Source: Bidens hawaiensis (Eukaryota; Streptophyta; Magnoliopsida; Asterales; Asteraceae). From it: a stretch of DNA of 64,000 nt. How positions within the stretch are numbered: position 1 is the stretch's first letter; each line of letters opens with the position of its first letter. Below, in pieces: positions 55,360 to 64,000 of this stretch. Location of the stretch: the NCBI GenBank assembly GCA_021521415.1, contig JAIQDT010003844.1:124001-188000 (forward strand), in the 5' to 3' direction. The notes below the pieces were generated by a model. That model made no database searches. It was not told the origin of the DNA and was given only the letters and a program-made list of their open reading frames with translations. The position numbers and the translations under genes are program-made.

Positions 55360-56560
55360 CCGTTCGTGATCGCTATCCAATTCCAACAATAGATGAACTG
55401 TTGGATGAGTTACATGGTGCCAAATTCTTTTCTAAACTCGATTTATTTGCCGGTTATCACCAAACACGAATTGTCATCGGTGATGAATATAAAAGGCTTT
55501 CCGAACACATGATGGCATTATGACTTCCGTGTCATGCCATTCGGGCTCACTAATGCCCCTTCTACTTTTTTAGCGCTTAATGAATGATATTTTTTGACCT
55601 TATCTATGGAAATTTGTTCTGGTGTTTTTAGATGATATCCTAATTTATAGTACTACTTGGGCTGACCATTTATTCCACATTCATCAAATATTACAACTTT
55701 TATTATTTAATCAATTAGTGGCCAAGCAGTCTAAGTGTGTTTGGCCAAACTGTGGTGGGCTATCTTGTCCATGTCATTTCAAATTCAGGAGTTGTTGTAG
55801 ATCCTACAAAAATTGCAGCCATCCAACAATGGCCAATGCCATCATCTATCAAAGATATTCGAAGTTTTTTTTGACTCACAGGCTATTATCATTGTTTCAT
55901 AAAGAACTATGCTTCAATTTCAAGCCCACTCACCATCCCATTAATAAAATAAGTATCTTTTCGGTGGAACGATACCACAATAACCGCCTTTAATCATCTT
56001 AAACAATTATTAAGTTCAGCCCCCGTGCTTTGTTTACCGGATTTTACTAACCATTCGTGGTCGACACTGATGCGTCTGGTACTGGTATTGGAGCCATTTT
56101 ATGTAAAGAAAAACATCCAGTAGCATTCTTTAGCCAACTATTGTGTCCTCGGATGCAAACTGCTTCGGCATACCAACGCGAAATGTTTGTCGTCACCCAA
56201 GCTATTACCAAATGGCGGCAACACCTCTTAGGCCATCACTTTGCAATTTTTACAGACCAACAATCCCTGAAGAATCTTAAAGACCAAATTATTCAAAATC
56301 CAGATCAACAGAAATGGCTAGGGAAACTGTTGGGATATGATTTCGATATACTTTATCAGGCAGAACTAATAATGATGATGATGCACTTTCTCGTTTTCCG
56401 TTCCCAATTTTTTGGCTTTTTCCAGCCACGAACCATCGGTGGTGTCTGCTATTCGCTAAGCAATGCTTTTGGATCCTTGGTTACAACCGTGGGAAATTAA
56501 ACTGCAGCAACAACCACTTGAGTTTCCACATTACAATTATATAGATGGCCTACTCTTTTA
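55360..56560 (+). pseudogene. Element G reverse transcriptase and RNase H
   Basis: RT resumes directly after LTR H with [20 protein letters not shown] then [13 protein letters not shown]. The catalytic box FLDDILIYS is at about 55625-55651 with both Asp present. The thumb region continues out of frame to about 55960 (DPTKIAAIQQWPMPSSIKDI). RNase H opens at 56057 with VDTDASGTGIGAILCKEKHP (first Asp), QREMFVVTQAITKWRQHLLG (Glu) and FAIFTDQQSLKNL (Asp). The N-terminal third of RT is missing. At least four frameshifts and two stops are present. The enzyme copies element RNA into DNA in gypsy elements. Confidence 0.93.
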
Positions 56561-57242
56561 GAAAGGTCGCCTGATGCTTCCATCTGGGTCTGACCATTTT
56601 CACTAACTTCTGTAAGAATTCCACTCGTCCTTGACAGGAGGCCATTCTCGAGTGGCCCGTACCCTTCATAAACTAGCTATAAATTTCTATTGGACTCTTA
56701 TGCGATGTGATGTCAAAACATTCGTGACTGCTTGCCAAATCTGTCAACAAATGAAGACGTCTACGTAGCCCCCTGCCGGATTATTGCAACCCTTGCCTTC
56801 TCCACAGTTGGTATTTGAAGGTATCGCTTTAGACTTCACTACAGGTCTTCCTGGTTAATGGCAAGTCTGTAATTATGGTTGTCGTGGATCGTTTGTCAAA
56901 ATACGGTCACTTCATTGCATTACCTGGTTCTTTCACTACTTCCACTATGGCTAATGCTTTTGTTAGTGAAATTGTTCGATTACATGGCGTTCCTTCTTAC
57001 ATTTTCACTGATTTGGACGCTCGTTTTATGTCAGATTTCTGGAAGGATCTTCATCGTTTACAAAGTACCACATTGTCCTTTAGAATTACTTACCACCCAT
57101 AATCTGATGGACAAACATAAGCACTTAACAAGTGCCTTGAACTTTACCTTCGCTGTTTGGTGGCTGATTATCCTACAAATTGGTTATGGTTACTTCCGTG
57201 AGCTGAGTATTGGTATAACACATCCTATCATATGTCTGCCTT
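56561..57242 (+). pseudogene. Element G integrase, N-terminal part
   Basis: The zinc-binding domain at about 56610-56755 reads EFHSSLTGGHSRVARTLHKL and TFVTACQICQQMK, with the H-H-C-C set visible. The core has LDFTTGLP (first Asp, about 56830), MVVVDRLSKYGHFIALPGSF (56875 on) and YIFTDLDARFMSDFWKDL (second Asp). The catalytic Glu position after DGQT is a TAA stop near 57118. It continues WYNTSYHMSAF and is then cut by the solo LTR. The rest resumes at 59667. Stops and two frameshifts interrupt it. Confidence 0.92.
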
Positions 57243-57720
57243 TGTGACATTTGTCATATTCGGTTTAACTTGTATTCGTATTGTATAAAAAAACCTGATC
57301 CGATTGATCTTTCGGATCCGTCGTTATTAATAAAATGTTGGGTTTTATGTTCGTTTATGTTACACAAGTGTCGGATCAAGAAAACATATTTTTTTAGGTG
57401 CGTTAAAACACCTCTTTATGGCTTAAAACGACTTAAAACAAACTTAAAGGACTAATTGTGTCAAACACGTCTTGTTGTTTTGTGCATTGTTTGACCATTT
57501 TAACCAATCACTTGCATGTCACCTCTTATGTGTAAACCATACTTTTCCCACTATAAAAGTAAGCCTCATGCATCCATTTTGGTTGCTCCTTCTTCTCCAA
57601 ATTCTCTCAAACTAAGATCCAAGTATCCATTATTCAAGTTCTTATAGTTTGACTCTTCAAGGTCAAACTAATACTAATCTTTGTTTCTAACTAATTCTTG
57701 TTACTTAAAGCTTGGTGTTG

Positions 57721-57761
<41 letters not shown>

Positions 57762-59666
57762 CACCCCTTGTTTCCTTTGTCTTTCACTTCTCTGGTCATG
57801 GTTGGTTGAAGTGTTGTGCTATAAGGTAAGACTACATGGAGGACTATTATAGTCCTTGATAAATACTTTAATTTATGCTTTAATGTATGCTTTAATTTAT
57901 GCAAGCTTAATAATGTTGTTTACTTTCTAATTACTTAGTTTCCAAATCATTTTTATAAGTTCTATGATATTGGGTATGTGGCCACCATTCTTGGTTTCAT
58001 CCCGAATCAAGAGCCGAACTAAAACTGAACTTTTATTTAGATACTTTATTGTTAACATATTGTATGTAAGACTTGAGTATTATTATTTTTAAGTTTATTT
58101 TAATGAGTTCTATGGTATTAGGTATGTGGCAACCATCCTCGGTTATTCCGAGTCAAGGACCGAACCGAAACCGAACTCTTGTTTAAACACTTTATTTTAA
58201 TATGTTGTATGTAAACTTGAGTATTATCATATCTAAGTTATTTTAATAAAGTTCCATGGTATTGGGTATGTGGTAGCCATCCTCGATCATATTCCAAGTC
58301 AAGGACCGAACCAAGACCGAACTAAACCGAGTTCACTCGCTTAACACACACTAGTGTGTTTTGAGCCACCAAATCTCATATTTTCTCTAAAACTGTTTTA
58401 TAAACTAATTTTAAACTGTTCTCTCATAACACTTGGTATGTTGGATCTAACTTGACTTATAACAAGTTTGGACCAACAAAACCAAACAATCGCTTAACGG
58501 ACGTCGAGGTTCTTTTTATTAGAACTACACACCTGGTTAAGCTTCTTTTGATTTCATTGAGTTATCTCATAACATTTTGGAATCTCGGCTTCGAGCTTGA
58601 TCAATTATCAAGACTCAAACCGACAAATCCGAACACTCGTAAAATCTCGTTTTGGTATCTATTTAACTTTGAAATATTGCAATTATAGCCAAATATTTAC
58701 TTAACCCAGGATAAGTAAAACTAATAAATAGAAACCGAGACCCGACTTCGAGTAAACTTACTTTTCAAAAATCATTACTTTAATTCCTTATGTATTTACA
58801 TTTTAGCCTTCAAACTTTAATTATTTATGTTACTTGTCATGTTATTTTACTTTAAAGCATTTCAAAACCAACTACTAACTCAAGACCCTTTTTAATCTAG
58901 GTCTTGCCCGTTGAACTTACCCTTCCCCCGTTTTATCGCAAACTATCCTTCAACTTACTTATTTCACGTGAGTACATGTAATCCCCCGTTTACACTTTTA
59001 TACTTTGGGGGTCACATGCATCTTATTCAAAACAAGAATGATTTATATTACTCGATCCTCAAACCAAAAACTCTAGGGTGTATGATACTTAGAATACTTG
59101 CTCTATTGTGTGTTATATGTTTCATATGCTTTACGTGCACGAGTGTTTATTTTATGTTGTTGTTGAGCTTCAATAAGTATGACCATATGCACCCCTTACT
59201 ACTTTGGCCATGTGCTAGTAGAATAGGGTCTCATTATCCGAGTAGGTCAGTTGTTATCGATTAGAAAGGATCCTCATTTATTTATGATTTATATACCGTA
59301 ATTATTGCTTTTATTTATAGTTTCATATACGAGTTGTGGATTTTTCCTAATATTATATATAATCAACACTACGAAATTGCTAACCAACATACGTGTTGAC
59401 AAATATTATTTTTAGCATTGTTACAGGATAGATTATTGGTTGATTGGAGTTTGAAGATGCTATCTTATTTGAGACCCTTCAGGTTATTAGAAGAATGAAC
59501 ACTTTATTTATTATGTTTGATGTTATTTTCTATGAACAAGTTGTGTTATTTTGGTTTATTGAATGAAATGAATGAGTTGTTTAAATATTGTCACTTTAAG
59601 TGTCTGTGTTCTTGGGCAATCCGTTGCACCCCAGCATGTTCCGCCGCCTTTGGTCGTGGTGTGATA
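57243..59666 (+). mobile_element. Solo gypsy LTR, ~2.4 kb, in integrase of G
   Basis: It starts TGTGACATTTGTCATATTCGG and ends TTTGGTCGTGGTGTGATA, the same family as 9914-12513. CCTTT lies on both sides (57239-57243 and 59667-59671, sharing the first T), a probable target duplication. It contains three ~145-bp modules starting GTTCTATGATATTGGGTATG near 57956, 58108 and 58250, and a (TA)n run at 57724-57756. There is no internal domain, so it is a solo LTR. Frames inside it, such as 58911-59264, are not genes. Confidence 0.88.
57724..57756. repeat. (TA)n microsatellite
   Basis: TA dinucleotides inside the solo LTR, at the place where the related LTR at 9914 has a shorter ATATATAATA stretch (about 10510). 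Confidence 0.93.
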
Positions 59667-60308
59667 CCTTTTGAGGCATTATATGGTCGTTCCCCACCTA
59701 CTCTGACTCATTACATAAAAGATTCCATGGGAAATCCGCTACTAGAAGCACAATTAATGAAAAGGGATAAGTTATTAATGGTCTTCGTGTAAATCTGTTG
59801 CATGCTCAGAACAGAATGAAATTATCAGCCGAAAAACACCGTAAAGATATCCCATTTCAGCCTTGTGAATGGGTCTACATCAAGTTGCAACCCTTTCGTC
59901 AAGCTTCCTTACGATTGCAGCGGCATCATTAACTGGGTCGACGCTATTCTGGACCCTACAAGATTTTCTCTGAAGTTGGTTGTGTGGCTTATACACTGGA
60001 TTTGCCTGAGAATGCAAAAATACACCCAGTTTTCCATGTTTACCTTCTCCAAAAATGTGTCGGTATTCTGCATCAACAAATCACACCCCTTCACTTTGTT
60101 GATTCCTCATCCACTATGAATCTACAACTGTCTAAAATTATCGGTACTCGCATAATATCGAAGGCAGGCCAGAATGTTCGTCAGTATTGTGTGCAGTGGG
60201 ATGGGTTGGAAGACAGTGCAACCACTTGGGAAGTAGCTTCCACCTTACTTAAACAGTTTCCAGATCTCCACCTTGGGGATAAGGGGGTTCTTAAAGGAGG
60301 GGGTAATG
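59667..60308 (+). pseudogene. Element G integrase end and chromodomain
   Basis: Directly after the solo LTR: PFEALYGRSPPTLTHYI, continuing the integrase core. At about 59800-59970 comes the integrase C-terminal part (LHAQNRMKLSAEKHRKDIPF, WVYIKLQPFRQ). From 59984 an open frame reads AYTLDLPENAKIHPVFHVYL, then the chromodomain (IGTRIISKAGQNVRQYCVQW, DGLEDSATTWEVASTLLKQF). In chromoviruses this domain can guide integration to marked chromatin. The frame runs into the 3' LTR and stops at 60436. GGAGGGGGTAATG (60297-60308) is the polypurine tract. Two frameshifts lie upstream of 59984. Confidence 0.93.
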
Positions 60309-60660
60309 TGATGAATAAACAAGTAGGAAGCAGCCTAGAAGTTAAGAGCCCACTAGCTATGAGAAAGCCTAGCTTAAGAATCAAGAAACAACCCATCAAG
60401 ATGAAAGATTATACTATGGGAGCAACATCAGCATAATGTCTAACAGTTTAGTGACCACACCATGATAATGGCATGATGCAGGAAGAATAGTTATTATGTT
60501 TATTGTGGATTGTCTCTTTCTCTCTCTTATTTCTTCTTTGTAACTTTTCAGAAGTTTCCTCATCCCAATTCTTATTATCAATCTTCTTATTATCAATGAA
60601 ATTTTCCTATTTTGTGCCTAACTGTCAATTAAATTCCCTTATTAAACCCTGATCATTACA
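60309..60660 (+). mobile_element. Element G 3' LTR
   Basis: It begins TGATGAATAAACAAGTAGG after the polypurine tract and ends CCTGATCATTACA. It is 352 bp and paired with the 5' LTR. Confidence 0.92.
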
Positions 60661-61268
60661 TAGATGTAGCTGGTGGCTAGTGGCTTGAAGCTGTTAGTTG
60701 TAGCATTTTAGATATATTTAGATTTTTGACAAAGTAGCTAGAGCTTTTAATAAAATGTATAAAATTACTAAAATAGGCATAACTGAAAACAATAATAGTA
60801 AATGTATTTATATAGGAAGGTTATTTAAGTAAATTAAAATATTAAAAGATTGTAGCTCTTTCTAAACGCTACTAGTAGAAGTTTAAGATTTAAGCTTTTT
60901 CTCCTAACCTAAGAGCTTCATGATCCTCGAACCAAACAAGGATTTAAATTGAGCGGAAGCTTTTTTCTTAAAAGATTAAAGCTAGAAGTTCTTAAAAGCT
61001 TCCTGCTAAACATTATAAGCTCCTAAAAGCTTACTAGTAGCGTTTAGAAAGAGCTACAAGCTTTTAGTGTTTTAATTTACTTAAATAACCTTCCAAAGTA
61101 AATATATTTACTATTATTGTTTTTAGTTATGCATATTTTAGTAATATTATACATTTTATTAAAATTTCCAGCTACTCTGCCAAACATCTAAATATATCTA
61201 AAAAGCTACAACTACCAGCTTAAAGCCACCAGCCACCAGCTTCCAGCTGGTTTTGCCAAACTTACCCT
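60661..61268 (+). mobile_element. Foldback/hAT-like element, main part
   Basis: Left arm 60661-60905 and right arm 61010-61268 are long inverted repeats. TTGTAGCATTTTAGATATAT, TTTTAATAAAATGTATAA, AACAATAATAGTAAAT and GAAGGTTATTTAAGTAAATT all recur reverse-complemented on the right. The right tip AGCTGGTTTTGCCAAACTTA, reverse-complemented, matches the left tip left behind at 40925-40942. Tips of the form GTTTGGCAAAAC(C)AGCTGG fit hAT-type MITEs. No transposase is present. Confidence 0.85.
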
Positions 61269-61270
61269 TA

Positions 61271-61687
61271 ATGTTTTTTTATCCTTTTTTTTAGAACGAA
61301 AACTTTGTTTTTGTGTTTCGGTCACCACACTCTCCAATTTGAATAATAACTTTGCCCCACTACGGCAATATTATGTTGTCTTCACTAGGCCACAATGACT
61401 TTAGAGTTTGGCTTGGGAGTTCTCCTGGGAAACCATACCTTCGGCTGCCACTTGACAGTCATTCTGCCACCACAAGAGCATTATTCTCTGGTGCAACACA
61501 AGGTGGGAGGAAAACCCAGGTGGGATCGGGATTCGAACTAACAACCTCGCAAGGCTTAGCTCAAATCCTTATCCTTCATTTCCAGTATCCACCCGAAATG
61601 ATCAAGTGGGGATCGAACTTGGTTCTCCATTGAAGAACCTAAACCTTCCTACAACTAGGGCAGAAGTGAAGAATTAATGTTTATAAT
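61271..61687 (-). repeat. No gene; possible SINE-like repeat
   Basis: The minus strand carries GAGGTTGTTAGTTCGAATCC near 61545, a B-box-like word, and AAGTTCGATCCCC near 61615. The rest resembles a dispersed repeat body. The 93-codon plus-strand frame at 61352 has no recognisable match. A SINE is possible but no A box or 3' tail is clear. Confidence 0.3.
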
Positions 61688-62718
61688 TGTTGGGTCAAAG
61701 ATTTGACATGATATGACTTGAGGAAGATTGGAATCTTCTCAACACTCCTCAAATATGACTAAGTATGGATACCGAGCACACTTGGACCTCCTAGCAAAAT
61801 ATTACTTGTCCTAGCAAGGTATTTTGCTCTTCGAGCAAAGTTATCTTCTTGAAGTCTTCTTAAGTGTCAATCCGAGCAGGGTTCACTTTGTCTAGCAAAG
61901 GTGTTCTTCAAGTCGAGCATAGTTTGTTTACTAGCAAACCCTTGACTACACCAAGCTTATGAAGCCAAGTAATTGGAAGATCTAGCAATGTTTCATCAAT
62001 AAACAATAGTCCGAGCATGCTTGAAGAAACTTTATCATGAAATATTCTAAGTACTTTCTCTAGCAAGGTTCAACCCCGAGCAACCTACAGTGCTACCAGC
62101 ACAAGTCAAACAGTGTTACCAGCACACTTGAGTTTGCTTAAGAAGTTATCTTTTAACAAAGGGTTGAAAGGATTCATTAAGAACAGTTTGCTCGTAGGAC
62201 CATATCGAGAAAAGTTTGCTATGGTCAAGAAGACTGAAGTCTACTAGGTGAGTATTTTCTAAGGAAAATACTCTAAGTAAAGTCTACCCAGAGAGCTGTT
62301 TTCCAGCACACTTCAAGGTTACCAGGTCTGCTCGTAGAAGACAAAAGACACAAAGTCTACCCGGAAGACCTGTTTTTACACTTAGAATCTTTTAAAATAT
62401 GTTAAATGAATATGTATCAATAATTAGGGTTTCTAGAAGTCAGGACAGCTGTCAGGGGGAAGGCCTATAAACAGAATGATCTAGGGCACGCCTTCTAATG
62501 ACAACGGATAATCCTTTACACTTTTCAGACCTACTGAATATTTATGAATAGAGTGTGACGGCTGTCTCAAGATTTGTACGGATAAAAATTCCTTACAGAA
62601 ACCCTAATTGATTTACATTTGTATGATTCTTTATATAAATCAAAATCTTTTGAGTTAATGTTTGTGTGCGTTACATTTAACAATCTTTAAACAACAATCT
62701 TGTGCGTTAGTGATTCCA
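61688..62718 (+). mobile_element. LTR of element family K, plus orientation
   Basis: It starts TGTTGGGTCAAAGATTTGAC, is about 1,031 bp long, and ends near GTTAGTGATTCCA. TATA-like CCTATAAACAG is at about 62466. The U3 is filled with CTAGCAA and CGAGCA words. No primer-binding site follows and no polypurine tract precedes it, so it is a solo LTR or a truncated 5' LTR. Its partner lies inverted at 62841-63872. Confidence 0.82.
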
Positions 62719-62840
62719 CCTGTCGGTCCCGTATTGATCACTCAAATCCACAATAAATATCACAACTCACACATAAAACTGTGTCGACAAGAAGGTTGGT
62801 GACTGTGCTATTTCGGGTAAGAACAAATGTCCATTAATGG
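62719..62840. other. Spacer between inverted K LTRs
   Basis: 122 bp of unassigned sequence, no gene. Confidence 0.6.
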
Positions 62841-63872
62841 CGGAATCACTAACAAACACTATTTGTTGCTTAAAGATTATCAAATGTAACAAACACAAAC
62901 AATAACTCAAAAGATTTCCATTTATAGAAAGGTTTCATACAAATGTAAATCGATTAGGGTTTCTTGTAAAGAATGTTTATCCGTACTAATCTTAGGACAA
63001 CCGTCACACTCAATCAGGAATATTCATTATGTCTGAAAAGCGTAAAGTGGCAAATCTGTTGTAGGCGTGCCCTAAAATATTCTATTTATAGGTCTGCCAC
63101 CACCTGACAGCTGTCATTCCTTCTAGAAACCCTAATGATTGGTACATAATTATATTACATATTCAACAAAACATTTTAAGTTTAAAAACATGTCTTCGGG
63201 CACACTTTGTGCCATTTTTCTTCTTCGAGCAGACCTGGTAACCTTGAAGTGTGCTGGTGAACAGTTCTCCGGGAAGACTTTACTTAGAGTATTTTCCTTT
63301 AGAAAATACTCGCCTAGCAGACTTCAATCTTCTTGACCATAGCAAACTTTGCTCGATATGATCCTACGAGCCAACTGTTCTTCATGAATCCCTTCAACTC
63401 TTTGTTAAATAATAACTTATTAAGCAAACCAAAGTGTGCTGGTAACACTGTATGAATTGTACTGTAGCTTGCTTGGAGTTGAACCTTGCTGGAGAAAGTA
63501 CTTAGAATATTTCTTGATCATTTTCAACAAGCATGCTCGGACTACTGTTTATTAATCAAACCTTGCTAGATCTTCCAAATACTTGGCGTCAAAAGCTTGT
63601 TTAGTCAAGGGTATGCTAGAAAGCAAACTGTGCTCGACTTGAAGAACACCTTTGCTAGATAAAGTTAACCCTGCTCGGATCATCACATAAGAAGACTTCA
63701 AGAAGATAACCTTGCCCGATAGGCAAAATACCTTGCTAGGACAAGTAAAACTCTGCTCGGATGTCCAAGTGTGCTCGGTATCCATACTTAGCCATTTTCA
63801 AGGAGTGTTAAGAAGATTCCAATCTCCCTTAATCTTCGTTAAGTCATTTCATGTCAAATCTTTGACTCAACA
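62841..63872 (-). mobile_element. 3' LTR of element K, minus orientation
   Basis: It is the reverse complement of the 61688 copy: on the minus strand it begins TGTTGAGTCAAAGATTTGAC and ends AGTGATTCCG. A minus-strand TATA-like CCTATAAATAGAATA is at about 63078-63092. On the right, CTACGAGGAGAT (minus, 63873-63884) looks like a polypurine tract, so the element body extends right, out of the window. Confidence 0.85.
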
Positions 63873-64000
63873 ATCTCCTCGTAGATTGGAACACCTTAGC
63901 CGTCCCAAAACACCTCTAAGGTTACTTACACTTAGTTAAAAATACACATCAAATCAAAATCAAATGATTACATAGTTGAAAAATTTTGTCCAGTGGACAT
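63873..64000 (-). mobile_element. Start of element K interior
   Basis: Polypurine tract and about 115 bp of 3' untranslated sequence. No coding match is visible. Confidence 0.5.

Larger units (their letters stand above)
40936..60660 (+). mobile_element. Chromodomain gypsy element G (Reina-like)
   Basis: A plus-strand Ty3/gypsy element with short LTRs (~352 bp) at about 40936-41287 and 60309-60660. The order gag, RT, RNase H, integrase, chromodomain defines a chromovirus. Short LTRs and gag style suggest the Reina clade. Its 19.7 kb are mostly later insertions: an unclassified repeat (41990-43665), copia element F, LTR H (54303-55359) and a solo LTR (57243-59666). The region from gag to the N-terminal half of RT is missing. 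It sits inside a foldback element. Confidence 0.9.

Noticed and set aside
61352..61633. 93-codon plus-strand frame
   Set aside because: No recognisable domain. It overlaps a B-box-like repeat on the other strand and is likely a chance frame in a dispersed repeat.

Overview
This is AT-rich eukaryotic nuclear DNA from a flowering plant, made almost entirely of transposable elements and with no host gene I can support. The evidence is nested Ty1/copia and Ty3/gypsy LTR retrotransposons with plant-type primer-binding sites (initiator-Met type TGGTATCAGAGC, and the Athila/Tat-type TGGTGCCGTTGCC), a chromodomain gypsy element, solo LTRs with 5-bp target-site duplications (TSDs), and long TA microsatellites carrying small inverted-repeat elements. 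SIRE-like copia elements with an extra ORF after pol point to a eudicot. Asteraceae is my best guess, from memory of similar elements, and is not proven here.

Layout. 1-743: start of a minus-strand gypsy-type LTR. 745-3860: about 5.6 copies of a ~554-bp tandem unit, each with two tRNA/SINE-like modules. 3866-6950: SINE-like fragments, TA microsatellites, a 257-bp MITE and a 1.3-kb TIR element. 6951-9913: non-coding, possibly the internal part of a defective gypsy element, ending in a polypurine tract before a 2.6-kb LTR (9914-12513). 12514-14683: 5' end of a minus-strand Athila/Tat-type gypsy element. 14684-19704: a decayed copia element (B, plus strand) with gag and an accessory ORF but no pol. 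19705-25146: copia element D (plus), with a 2.2-kb solo LTR inside. 25541-40434: copia element C (minus, TSD GCTAT), broken by three insertions (26816-29389, 29956-35009 with TSD AATGT, 35117-35613 with TSD TACAT). 40936-60660: chromodomain gypsy element G (plus), inserted into a foldback/hAT-like element and itself interrupted by other elements. These include copia element F (43666-54297, minus, TSD ATATA) and two related long LTRs. 61688-63872: two ~1,032-bp LTRs of one family in inverted orientation. The right one is the 3' LTR of a minus-strand element that leaves the window.

How the parts work. Each retroelement encodes Gag, protease, integrase and RT/RNase H for its own copy-and-paste cycle, but every copy here is damaged by stops, frameshifts, deletions or insertions. 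Copia elements B, C and F share an accessory ORF between pol and the 3' LTR, with a recurring C-terminal pattern. Several copia families also carry their own short motif, repeated many times in the LTR and untranslated leader (ATTCGTTA, GTTCTCGG, CTAGCAA/CGAGCA). The accessory ORF and the motif arrays are the most interesting signals in the window.
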